8,183 nt of DNA, taken from Halieaceae bacterium (GTDB taxonomy: Bacteria > Pseudomonadota > Gammaproteobacteria > Pseudomonadales > Halieaceae). Of this stretch, positions 1 through 6,373 are shown one piece after another. Made by a program: the position numbers and the translations under genes. Location: NCBI GenBank assembly GCA_003523185.1, contig DPGN01000006.1, positions 8,225 through 16,407 of the forward strand. The letters are read 5' to 3'. Positions within the stretch are counted from its first letter, which is position 1. The number at the start of each line of letters is the position of its first letter. Under the pieces are notes generated by a model. That model saw nothing but the letters and a program-made list of their open reading frames with translations, was not told the DNA's origin and did no database searches.

Positions 1-980
1 GCCCAAACAAACATCGTCGCCTTGGGAGGCGTAACGGGCCAACCGGCGCCATTTAAACCCTTACAGAGCACGTCGCGCCGGCTTTTGTACATCTGCCGGA
101 TCTCTTCCACGCAGGTCTGATCAGACTCCAGCGCTGTGATAGCCGCTACCTGAACGGGCGTGAAAATACCGTAGTCCAGATACGACTTTATGCGGGTGAG
201 CGCCGCGATTAATTCCTTGTTACCGCAACAAAAACCAACGCGCCAGCCGGGCATGTTATAGCTCTTTGAGAGGGTGAAAAATTCGACAGCAACCTCCATT
301 GCGCCGGGCACCTGTAGGATGCTGGGCGCTTTATAGCCATCGAAGACGAGGTCGGCATAAGCGAGATCGTGAACCACCCAGATTTTGTGCTCGCGAGCGA
401 TCGCAACGACTTTTTCGAAAAAATCCAGCTCAACGCAGTCACCCGTTGGGTTGGATGGAAAGTTAAGCACGAGCATTTTGGGCTTGGGATAGCTGGTACG
501 GATGGCCTTGTCCAACTCCGCAAAAAAGTCGCCCTCTTCGGTCATCGGTACATGGCGCAGATCTGCGCCTGAAATGACAAATCCGTAAGGGTGAATCGGA
601 TACGAGGGGTTGGGTACTAGAATCGCATCACCAACACCTGTTGTCGCCAGCGCGAGGTGTGCTAACCCCTCTTTGGAGCCAAGCGTCACAATAGCCTCGC
701 TAGCAGGATCGAGTTCAACTTCGTAACGCGACTGGTACCAGTCACAGATGGCCTTCCGCAGTCGTGGGATGCCCTTGGACTGGGAATACCGATGAGTATC
801 TCCGCGATTAACCGTTTCTTTGAGCTTGTCGACGATGTGCTCAGGCGTGGGCTGATCGGGGTTCCCCATGCCAAAGTCGATAATATCTTCACCACGCGCG
901 CGCGCAGCCTGCTTCAACTCGCCAATGATATTGAAGACATACGGCGGTAACCGTTCAATGCGTTGAAACTGCTGATTCAT
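1..980 (-). CDS. alaC: Alanine-synthesising aminotransferase AlaC (C-terminus cut by window edge)
   Basis: This is a PLP-dependent class I/II (fold type I) aminotransferase. It resembles E. coli AlaC closely, including the N-terminal run RIERLPPYVFNI and the stretch VVHDLAYAD. AlaC transfers an amino group from glutamate to pyruvate in the cytoplasm, giving alanine. The visible part is 326 residues from an ATG at 980. AlaC proteins are usually about 400 residues, so roughly 80 C-terminal residues lie off the left edge. Visible landmarks are NPSYPIH (124-130), SNPTG (176-180), D205 and Y208 of the cofactor pocket, the Schiff-base lysine K239 in SKSYNMPGWR, and R247. AGGA sits 7 bases before the ATG. 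The gene starts 33 bp after dsbC on the same strand, so it is probably co-transcribed. An LL-diaminopimelate aminotransferase is the main alternative family, but the AlaC match is much closer. No frame break is seen. Confidence 0.93.
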   Translation of the reverse strand, partial: MNQQFQRIERLPPYVFNIIGELKQAARARGEDIIDFGMGNPDQPTPEHIVDKLKETVNRGDTHRYSQSKGIPRLRKAICDWYQSRYEVELDPASEAIVTLGSKEGLAHLALATTGVGDAILVPNPSYPIHPYGFVISGADLRHVPMTEEGDFFAELDKAIRTSYPKPKMLVLNFPSNPTGDCVELDFFEKVVAIAREHKIWVVHDLAYADLVFDGYKAPSILQVPGAMEVAVEFFTLSKSYNMPGWRVGFCCGNKELIAALTRIKSYLDYGIFTPVQVAAITALESDQTCVEEIRQMYKSRRDVLCKGLNGAGWPVTPPKATMFVW

Positions 981-1013
981 TCACCTTTCCTGACTGTCAC
1001 TACCGTGACGGGC

Positions 1014-1781
1014 TTACTCGATACCCAATAGACTTGCGATATCTGAAGCTGATCGGTACCCCGGTATCATCTGACCATCACTGGTTACGATGGCAGGCGT
1101 TCCTCGGACTCCCAAACGGTTACCCAAAGCGTAGTGCTCGGCCACCGGATTTCCCTCGCAATCGTTAAGCGGCATTTCAACGCCCGACTTGAGCGAGGTC
1201 AGCGTCGCCTCTCGATTCCTGGCACACCATGCTGTTGCCAACTGCTTCGCTCCCTGTGACGCCATACCGCCCCTAGGGAAGGCCAAATACCTAACCTCTA
1301 TGCCCCTTCGATTGAAATCATCCATTTCCAGGTGCAGCTTCCGGCAAAAACCGCAGGTGATGTCAGTAAAGACAGTGATATGCGCTTTGGGTGGATCCAG
1401 AGGCGAGAAAACAATCATCTCATTCGTATCTAAGTCACCGATGAGCGCGAGGCGATCTGTAATTCGGCGCTCCTCGGACAAATTAGAGACCGACGATGAG
1501 GTGACTCTTAGCAAATCACCATTAAGAAGGAGAAAGCTTCCGTCGCGCGTCGCATAGAGGACGGGACCGTCGACGATTGCCACTTCGATAAGATCGTCAG
1601 ATTCAGTCGCAGATACTCGGTCAATCGTGATAGCACTGCCCACCATGGCCGACAGGCCTGCCTCGAGCCGTGATTTCGCCGCAGCAAACCGTTCATCCTC
1701 ACTGGCTATAGCTGCAGTCGCCATAATGCCAATACACATGCTGATCGCAGTCAAAAACCATTTTGTTAGCTTTCGTTTCAC
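1014..1781 (-). CDS. dsbC: Periplasmic thiol:disulfide interchange protein DsbC
   Basis: DsbC is a periplasmic disulfide isomerase that reshuffles wrong disulfides and is kept reduced by DsbD. From the GTG at 1781 the protein has 255 residues. A signal peptide comes first (KRK followed by a hydrophobic stretch to about residue 26, probable cut AIA|S). Next come the N-terminal dimerisation domain (about 30-100), a linker helix, and a thioredoxin fold. ITVFTDITCGFC holds the active-site pair C143/C146, C186 and C208 match the second, structural disulfide of DsbC, and TP at 228-229 is the cis-proline loop. The active site is CGFC, whereas E. coli has CGYC. Start choice: an in-frame ATG at 1811 would overlap xerD by 26 bp and put charged residues ahead of the signal peptide. 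The GTGs at 1784 and 1781 lie just after AGAGG (1790-1794), 5 and 8 bases away, so I prefer one of these. DsbG is less likely given the length and sequence. Confidence 0.94.
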   Translation of the reverse strand: MKRKLTKWFLTAISMCIGIMATAAIASEDERFAAAKSRLEAGLSAMVGSAITIDRVSATESDDLIEVAIVDGPVLYATRDGSFLLLNGDLLRVTSSSVSNLSEERRITDRLALIGDLDTNEMIVFSPLDPPKAHITVFTDITCGFCRKLHLEMDDFNRRGIEVRYLAFPRGGMASQGAKQLATAWCARNREATLTSLKSGVEMPLNDCEGNPVAEHYALGNRLGVRGTPAIVTSDGQMIPGYRSASDIASLLGIE

Positions 1782-1785
1782 CACT

Positions 1786-2685
1786 TTAGCCTCTCGGATG
1801 GTGCTTTTCATGAAGCGCTTGCATTCTACTTCGCGCTACATGCGTATAAATCTGTGTCGTCGTCAGATCACTGTGCCCAAGCAACATTTGAACGACACGC
1901 AAATCCGCACCGTGGTTAATCAAATGCGTTGCGAATGCATGACGTAAGGTGTGAGGCGATAAACTGGCCTCAATGCTCGCTCGCCGAGCGTAGATTTTAA
2001 TACGATACCAAAAGGTCTGGCGAGTCATCCTTGTCCCACGCGTCGAGGGGAACAGCACATCGCTCTGTTTTCCACCCAACAAATCATGACGTGAGGAACG
2101 GATGTAATCGCTCACGGTGTCAATTGCGGCTTCACCCAATGGCACCAATCGCTCTTTTCCACCTTTACCCAATACACGCACCACACCTTGATTTAGGCTG
2201 AGTTGCGGTAACGTCAGTTCGACTAACTCGGAAACACGCAGACCACAGGCGTATAAGACCTCGAGCATGGCCAAATCCCGATGCTCCACAGCGACAGCAG
2301 TGTCGGGTGCGGCCAGTAGTCGATCTACCTCGGCCTCCGATAATGACTTCGGTAAGGGACGAGAGGGTTTTGGTCGCTCAAGGTGCTGTGTAGGGTCCGC
2401 TGGAATATCGCCCTCTCGCACGAGGTACTGATAAAAACTTCGCAGGCTCGAGAGCAATCGTGAAATGGACCGGTGTGAACTGCCTTTCGCCAATCTCGCG
2501 CCTAGGTAGGCCTGTATATCCGATTCTGAGGCTGCCAAGGCATCGCTCTCACGCTGCTCGGAGAGCCAGCGATCGAGACCCTGTACGTCGCGCCTATACG
2601 CTTGGCAGGTATTATCGCTCAGGCCTCTCTCCAGCCAAAGCGCTGTGACAAAACGATCGAGTTCGGAGGAAATCAGGCGACTCAT
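1786..2685 (-). CDS. xerD: Tyrosine recombinase XerD
   Basis: XerD works with XerC at the chromosomal dif site, under FtsK control, to resolve chromosome dimers at division. From the ATG at 2685 the protein has 299 residues, against 298 in E. coli. The N-terminal SAM-like core-binding domain covers about residues 8-95 (FVTALWLERGLS, then SLRSFYQYL). The catalytic domain carries the full set of tyrosine-recombinase residues: R150 (CGLRVSEL), K174 (GKGGKERLVPLG), H245 and R248 (HTLRHAFATHL), H271 (LGHSDL) and the nucleophile Y280 (TTTQIYTHV). A longer reading from an ATG at 2757 adds 24 residues but overlaps the end of rplS by 47 bp. The 2685 start has GAGG 6 bases upstream and fits the family length. 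The placement between rplS and dsbC matches Pseudomonas-type genomes and supports XerD over XerC or a phage integrase. Confidence 0.96.
   Translation of the reverse strand: MSRLISSELDRFVTALWLERGLSDNTCQAYRRDVQGLDRWLSEQRESDALAASESDIQAYLGARLAKGSSHRSISRLLSSLRSFYQYLVREGDIPADPTQHLERPKPSRPLPKSLSEAEVDRLLAAPDTAVAVEHRDLAMLEVLYACGLRVSELVELTLPQLSLNQGVVRVLGKGGKERLVPLGEAAIDTVSDYIRSSRHDLLGGKQSDVLFPSTRGTRMTRQTFWYRIKIYARRASIEASLSPHTLRHAFATHLINHGADLRVVQMLLGHSDLTTTQIYTHVARSRMQALHEKHHPRG
1790..1794 (-). promoter_or_regulatory. Ribosome binding site deciding the dsbC start
   Basis: AGAGG on the minus strand lies 5 bases before the GTG at 1784 and 8 before the GTG at 1781. It sits inside the last codons of xerD, so dsbC translation is probably coupled to xerD termination at 1786. 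It supports a GTG start over the upstream in-frame ATG at 1811. Confidence 0.55.
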
Positions 2686-2710
2686 TGCTGACCTCGCCCA
2701 CAGAAGTGTC

Positions 2711-3064
2711 TTAAGACAGCTTTTCCTTGATGCGTGCCGCCTTACCGGACAGCTCACGCAAGTAGTAAAGCTTGGCCTGTCTCACATCACCACGGCGCTT
2801 AACTGAAATCGAGTCAACCAGAGGACTATATGTCTGGAAAGTCCGCTCAACACCTACACCGTGAGAGATCTTTCGCACTGTGAAAGCTGAGTTCAGGCCG
2901 CGGTTACGCTTGCCAATGCAGACACCTTCGAATGCCTGAAGACGCTCGCGGTTACCTTCCTTCACCTTTACCTGAACAACAACAGTGTCTCCAGGCGCAA
3001 AGGCAGGAACATCTTTTGTCATTTGCTCAGCATCAAGCTCCGCAATAATTTTGTTGGCACTCAT
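2711..3064 (-). CDS. rplS: 50S ribosomal protein L19
   Basis: L19 is a large-subunit protein at the interface with the 30S subunit. The 117-residue product is close to the usual 115 and aligns along its whole length with E. coli L19. It includes PGDTVVVQVKVKEG, RLQAFEGVCIGKRNRGL, SAFTVRKIS and the C-terminal KLYYLRELSGKAARIKEKL. AAGGAG lies 6 bases before the ATG, which is the strongest Shine-Dalgarno in the operon and fits a highly expressed ribosomal gene. It follows trmD after an unusually roomy 141-bp gap with repeats that may form a leader structure. xerD follows 25 bp downstream. Confidence 0.98.
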   Translation of the reverse strand: MSANKIIAELDAEQMTKDVPAFAPGDTVVVQVKVKEGNRERLQAFEGVCIGKRNRGLNSAFTVRKISHGVGVERTFQTYSPLVDSISVKRRGDVRQAKLYYLRELSGKAARIKEKLS

Positions 3065-3082
3065 GGCTATCTCCTTGGCTTA

Positions 3083-3169
3083 CTACTCTTCGGCGAGCAG
3101 CGGCACACGTTAATCTCATAATCTCGTTTTCTGGCGGTCGCTTATGTCGCAAACACCTACTCTTAGGCG
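3083..3169. repeat. Pair of 13-bp direct repeats in the trmD-rplS gap
   Basis: CTACTCTTCGGCG at 3083-3095 and CTACTCTTAGGCG at 3157-3169 differ at one base. Each copy abuts or slightly overlaps an arm of the 8-bp inverted repeat. A separate short tandem repeat, TAATCTC twice, lies between them at 3111-3125. Confidence 0.75.
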
Positions 3170-3175
3170 CTGCTC
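3095..3175. repeat. 8-bp inverted repeat, arms 3095-3102 and 3168-3175
   Basis: GAGCAGCG at 3095-3102 is the exact reverse complement of CGCTGCTC at 3168-3175, with a 65-base spacer. In the trmD-rplS message it would bring the region just after trmD next to the rplS ribosome binding site. Confidence 0.7.
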
Positions 3176-3205
3176 ATGTTTGGATGCTAAACCCTATTAA
3201 GGTCC

Positions 3206-3958
3206 TTACTGCATCTCCCAACGCGCTAACAAGCTCCGCTGTTCATCGCTCAGGTCAAACTCAGAAATCAGGTCTGGCCTTCGCTCGAGGGTCCGTTTCA
3301 GCGACTGGGCCGCACGCCAATCGGCGATACGTGCGTGGTCACCGCTGAGCAGCACAGATGGCACTGCCTCACCCTCAAAAATCTCAGGGCGCGTATAGTG
3401 CGGACAGTCGAGCAATCCGTCAACAAAAGAGTCCTGTTCTGCGGACAATTCGTCACCTAAAACACCCGGAATGCGACGAATTAACGAATCCATAACCAAC
3501 ATGGCCGGTATTTCACCGCCACTGACCACGATATCGCCAACCGATAACTCAATATCTACGGATCGCGAAACAAAGCGCTCATCAAAACCTTCGTAACGCC
3601 CAGCGATAAAAATGAGCGACTTTTGCTGCAACAGAGTCGTCAATAATCGCTCGTCCACAACATGCCCTTGGGGACTCATGGCAATAACGGTCGCCTGATC
3701 GCCCAGAAGATTTTTAGCGCTCTCCACTGCGGCTGTCATGATCGGCGCAGTCATCACCATACCCGGTCCGCCGCCATAGGGCCTGTCATCCACAGACCCA
3801 TGTTTGTCGGCGGCAAACTCACGCGGATCGATCACTTCAATACTGCATCGACCGTCCCGCACCGCTCTGCCCGTGACACCCCAATCGGTAACAGCACTGA
3901 TCATCTCTGGGAAGATGCTGATAAAGCCGAATTTAGACAGCATGACCTCGTTAGTCAT
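3206..3958 (-). CDS. trmD: tRNA (guanine-N1-)-methyltransferase TrmD
   Basis: TrmD methylates N1 of G37 next to the anticodon using SAM, which prevents +1 frameshifting; it is essential in most bacteria. The product has 250 residues (E. coli 255) and the deep trefoil-knot SPOUT fold signatures: FPEM near the N-terminus, DDRPYGGGPGMVM (57-69), SPQG (95-98), GRYEGFDERF (120-129), VSGGEIPAM (145-153) and LDCPHYTRPE (183-192). R161 and D176 correspond to the catalytic R154 and D169 of the E. coli enzyme. The ATG at 3958 overlaps the rimM stop by 8 bp and has AGGTGG 7 bases upstream. A second ATG at 3943 would give a shorter, more family-like N-terminus, but its GAGG is only 2 bases away. Translation is probably coupled to rimM. 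Confidence 0.97.
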   Translation of the reverse strand: MTNEVMLSKFGFISIFPEMISAVTDWGVTGRAVRDGRCSIEVIDPREFAADKHGSVDDRPYGGGPGMVMTAPIMTAAVESAKNLLGDQATVIAMSPQGHVVDERLLTTLLQQKSLIFIAGRYEGFDERFVSRSVDIELSVGDIVVSGGEIPAMLVMDSLIRRIPGVLGDELSAEQDSFVDGLLDCPHYTRPEIFEGEAVPSVLLSGDHARIADWRAAQSLKRTLERRPDLISEFDLSDEQRSLLARWEMQ

Positions 3959-4502
3959 CCGGATGCCACCTAACAGAAATTCGCCGTGATTCGATATCGA
4001 CCGCCAGAATCACATCGTCTTCAAGCCATGGGATCAAGCGCTCTCGATCATCAATGCTCTCTTCCGTGGGTCGGACCACCAGGACATCGTTCGCACCGGT
4101 TTCAATGAGGTGATCGACGCAACCCAGGCTGAGGTTTTTGTCGTCGACGCTGAGCTCGACCCGACAACCGATCAGATCACGCCAATAAAATTCACCATCG
4201 TTCAGACCGGGAAGCGAAGATTCAGGTATCTGGATGGAGTGACCTCGGAGCAACTCCGCTGCATTTCGATCATCCACGCCTGCAAGCTTCGCAATGAATC
4301 CCCTTCCTTGCGATCGCACAGCCGTGATGTCAACCGATCGGACACGCTTGCCACGTGGATCATTCAGCTGCTTGGGTGAAAGTGAGGTAAGCGCGGCTGG
4401 GTCTTCAAGATTAATGCGAACCTTGACCCAGCCCTTGATTCCATAAACACCAACAACAGTGGCGATGGAAATAAGATGTGATGTGGCGTCTGGAGCCGCC
4501 AC
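3951..4502 (-). CDS. rimM: Ribosome maturation factor RimM
   Basis: RimM binds the 30S head near S19 and helps assembly and 16S rRNA 3'-domain maturation. The product has 183 residues (usual range about 170-185). The N-terminal RimM barrel starts with IATVVGVYGIKGWVKV (13-28) and the PRC-barrel half carries GEFYWRDLIGC (about 103-113), the ETGANDVLVV motif and RLIPW. The start codon is GTG at 4502, with only a short AGGT about 6 bases upstream, and it lies 10 bp after the rpsP stop. A GTG with a modest Shine-Dalgarno fits the much lower output of RimM and TrmD than of S16 and L19 known from the E. coli operon. The last codons overlap the trmD start. Confidence 0.96.
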   Translation of the reverse strand: MAAPDATSHLISIATVVGVYGIKGWVKVRINLEDPAALTSLSPKQLNDPRGKRVRSVDITAVRSQGRGFIAKLAGVDDRNAAELLRGHSIQIPESSLPGLNDGEFYWRDLIGCRVELSVDDKNLSLGCVDHLIETGANDVLVVRPTEESIDDRERLIPWLEDDVILAVDIESRRISVRWHPDD

Positions 4503-4512
4503 CGGTGACCTA

Positions 4513-4773
4513 TTAGGCTGCAGCGGCTGCTTCGGTTGCCGCTTCTTTGATCAGACGAGCAACGCGGGGTGAAAGTTGAGCACCCTTGGCAACCCATGCA
4601 TCAATACGATCAGTGTCGATACGAAGACGCTCTTCCTGACCGCGCGCAATGGGATTGAAGAATCCGACGCGCTCGATAAAACGTCCGTCGCGCGAGTTAC
4701 GGCTGTCCGTAACGGTCACGTGATAGAAGGGGCGCTTTTTAGAACCACCTCGTGAGAGACGAATTGTAACCAT
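4513..4773 (-). CDS. rpsP: 30S ribosomal protein S16
   Basis: S16 is a primary small-subunit assembly protein. The 86-residue product (E. coli 82) starts MVTIRLSRGGSKKRPFY, contains DSRNSRDGRFIERVGFFNP, and continues with the usual RIDAWVAKGAQLSPRVARLIK. It ends in an alanine-rich tail (EAATEAAAAA), which is common in this family. AGGA lies 7 bases before the ATG. Two stops in a row (TAA TAG) close the gene. It is the first gene of the ribosomal part of the operon and follows ffh after a 107-bp gap with a possible attenuator hairpin. Confidence 0.98.
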   Translation of the reverse strand: MVTIRLSRGGSKKRPFYHVTVTDSRNSRDGRFIERVGFFNPIARGQEERLRIDTDRIDAWVAKGAQLSPRVARLIKEAATEAAAAA

Positions 4774-4815
4774 GACTATGTCCTAGCTGTTTACCGCCGG
4801 GGTGTATCCCACAGC

Positions 4816-4868
4816 AAAATTTGAGGTCGCGAAGACTACATGAAGTCCGCTCAGGTTTAAAGACCTCA
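4816..4868 (-). terminator. Candidate attenuator/terminator hairpin between ffh and rpsP
   Basis: On the minus strand TGAGGTC (4868-4862) pairs with GACCTCA (4828-4822). Directly stacked inside, GCG-GACT (4850-4844) pairs with AGTC-TT-CGC (4837-4829), leaving a TT bulge, an 11-base 5' bulge and a six-base loop. The 3' arm is followed by AATTTT (4821-4816). It lies 12 bp beyond the ffh stop. The short U run and the large bulge suggest partial termination or a processing site rather than a full stop, which would let rpsP output differ from ffh. Confidence 0.4.
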
Positions 4869-4880
4869 GAGACGGAATAA

Positions 4881-6278
4881 TTAACGCCTGGGAAAACCCG
4901 GAGGCAAGCCACCACCGGGAGGCATACCACCACCGCCACCCATCATACCGCCCATGCCACGCATCATGCGTTGCATACCACCGCCCTTCATTTTCTTCAT
5001 CATTTTCTGCATCTGCTTGTGCTGCTTGAGCAGGCGGTTGAGGTCAGGCACCGCTGTTCCCGATCCCGCAGTGATGCGCCGCTTACGCGATGGATTGATG
5101 AGATCTGGGTTTTTGCGTTCTTTGGGTGTCATGGAGTTAATCATTGCCTCCATACGATCGAACTGCTTCGTATCCAACTGCGATTGTGCCGCCTGTGCCA
5201 TGCCGCCCATACCAGGCATCTTGTCGAGCATGGCACCAATGCCGCCCATATTTTTCATCTGCTGGAGCTGGTCACGGAAATCTTCGAGATCAAAGCGACC
5301 ACCCTTCTCAACTTTCTTCGCGAGACGTTGGGCCTTCTTCTTATCGACCTTTCGCTCGGCATCCTCAATAAGCGAGAGTAAATCGCCCATACCCAAAATA
5401 CGTGAAGCTAGGCGATCAGGATAAAACGGCTCGAGCGCCTCAGTCTTTTCACCAACACCCATAAACTTAATAGGCTTACCCGTTACAGAGCGGACTGACA
5501 GCGCGGCACCCCCGCGGGTATCGGCATCGACCTTGGTCAGGATCACGCCCGTGAGTGCCAAGGCTCGATCAAAGGCGGTCGCTGTATTCACAGCGTCCTG
5601 ACCGGTCATGGCATCGATAACAAACAGCGTCTCTACAGGATTAATCGCCTTATGGAGCGCGCTAATCTCAGCCATCATCTCTTCATCAATGGCGAGTCGG
5701 CCTGCCGTATCGACCAGCAGAACGTCGCTGAATGCCGTCTTGGCGTTCTTCAGTGCACGGTTAACGATATCAACGGGATGCTCGTCCACTGTCGAGGGCT
5801 CAAAGCGGGCGCCGACCTCTTCGGCTAGGGTTTCAAGCTGTTTGATGGCCGCTGGACGGTACACATCGGCGCTAACGACAGTGACCTTTTTCTTTTCTCG
5901 TTCCATGAGATAGCGAGCCAGTTTGGCGACCGAGGTCGTTTTACCCGCACCCTGCAGACCGGCGACCATAACAACGGCCGGCGGTTGGGCGGCCAGATTG
6001 AGTTGCTCGTTGGCTTCTCCCATGACCGTTTGAAGTTCGGCCTGAACAATTTTAAGAAACTCCTGGCCGGGAGAAAGACTCGAGGACACCTGAGTACCGA
6101 CCGCACGTTCCTTTACCCTATCAGTAAAATCCCTGACCACAGATAGTGCGACGTCAGCTTCCAAAAGCGCCATGCGCACTTCGCGCAGGGTTTCTCGAAT
6201 ATTGTCTTCAGTGAGGCGGGATTTGCCCGCCATCGCCTTGAGGCTGGCCGATAGACGTTCACTCAAGCTTTCAAACAT
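4881..6278 (-). CDS. ffh: Signal recognition particle protein Ffh
   Basis: Ffh binds 4.5S RNA and signal sequences emerging from the ribosome, and with its receptor FtsY delivers inner-membrane proteins to the Sec translocon using GTP. From the ATG at 6278 it has 465 residues (E. coli 453). The N domain (about 1-95) includes SRLTEDNIRETLREVRMALLEADV in parts. The G domain has the P-loop GLQGAGKTT (107-115), ADVYRPAAIKQL (137-148), DTAGR (190-194) and TKVD (248-251). The methionine-rich M domain (about 328-435) has the RNA-binding SRKRRI (397-402) and SGTAV. A Gly/Met/Pro-rich tail (432-465) ends in RR. An in-frame ATG at 6374 would add 32 residues unlike the family and run through the divergent promoter region, so it is rejected. 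AGGT lies 6 bases before 6278. Confidence 0.97.
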   Translation of the reverse strand: MFESLSERLSASLKAMAGKSRLTEDNIRETLREVRMALLEADVALSVVRDFTDRVKERAVGTQVSSSLSPGQEFLKIVQAELQTVMGEANEQLNLAAQPPAVVMVAGLQGAGKTTSVAKLARYLMEREKKKVTVVSADVYRPAAIKQLETLAEEVGARFEPSTVDEHPVDIVNRALKNAKTAFSDVLLVDTAGRLAIDEEMMAEISALHKAINPVETLFVIDAMTGQDAVNTATAFDRALALTGVILTKVDADTRGGAALSVRSVTGKPIKFMGVGEKTEALEPFYPDRLASRILGMGDLLSLIEDAERKVDKKKAQRLAKKVEKGGRFDLEDFRDQLQQMKNMGGIGAMLDKMPGMGGMAQAAQSQLDTKQFDRMEAMINSMTPKERKNPDLINPSRKRRITAGSGTAVPDLNRLLKQHKQMQKMMKKMKGGGMQRMMRGMGGMMGGGGGMPPGGGLPPGFPRR

Positions 6279-6325
6279 GTCTCTACCTATATCGAATAAC
6301 AGTGTCGCGGACGCTGGAACCGCGT

Positions 6326-6354
6326 AGTATACGCCTAGGCGAAAAAAATAATTA
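6326..6354 (-). promoter_or_regulatory. Possible ffh promoter with a palindrome in its spacer
   Basis: On the minus strand TATACT (6331-6326) is a good -10 match, about 50 bases before the ffh ATG. Directly upstream are the perfect palindrome CGCCTAGGCG (6341-6332) and a run of seven T. At 17-bp spacing the -35 position reads TAATTA, a poor match, so the promoter would rely on the AT-rich upstream sequence or an activator. The 95-bp intergenic region must also hold the ypjD promoter, for which I see no convincing pair of boxes. Confidence 0.35.
6332..6341. repeat. Perfect 10-bp palindrome CGCCTAGGCG
   Basis: This self-complementary 10-mer lies midway between the divergent ffh and ypjD starts, next to a TATACT box and flanked by A/T-rich sequence. 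It could be an operator half-site pair for a dimeric regulator, or chance. Confidence 0.6.
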
Positions 6355-6373
6355 GGGGAGCAAGGTATTCTCA

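Larger units (their letters stand above)
3065..3205 (-). promoter_or_regulatory. Candidate structured leader of rplS
   Basis: This is the gap between the trmD stop and the rplS ATG, read on the minus strand. It contains an 8-bp perfect inverted repeat (GAGCAGCG at the 5' side, CGCTGCTC near the Shine-Dalgarno). It also has two copies of CGCCnAAGAGTAG (12 of 13 bases equal), each attached to one arm. The 5' arm also lies inside the loop of a possible local hairpin CAAAC...CCTA-AGAG-TAGG-T-GTTTG, so the two pairings together would make a pseudoknot, or could act as alternatives. No clear promoter or terminator is seen here. L19 leaders are known in other phyla, but whether this one is functional is inference. 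Confidence 0.4.

Noticed and set aside
895..905. Alternating CGCGCGCGCGC run
   Set aside because: It lies in alaC and simply encodes Ala/Arg codons (AARARG). It is a possible slippage site but there is no frame break.
996..1009. GTCAC-TACC-GTGAC inverted repeat between dsbC and alaC
   Set aside because: A 5-bp stem with a four-base loop and no T run; too weak to call a terminator or operator.
2686..2757. 24-residue N-terminal extension of XerD overlapping rplS
   Set aside because: The ATG at 2685 has its own Shine-Dalgarno and gives the standard 299-residue length; the extension is read from rplS coding sequence in another frame.
3111..3126. Short tandem repeat TAATCTCA TAATCTCG
   Set aside because: Only two 8-bp units. 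It lies in the spacer of the larger inverted repeat and is noted there; alone it is likely chance.
4954..5424. 156-codon and related open frames on the plus strand inside ffh
   Set aside because: They are antisense to the conserved M and G domains of Ffh. The Cys/Ser/Pro-rich translation is typical of a shadow frame, and no ribosome site or homology is seen.
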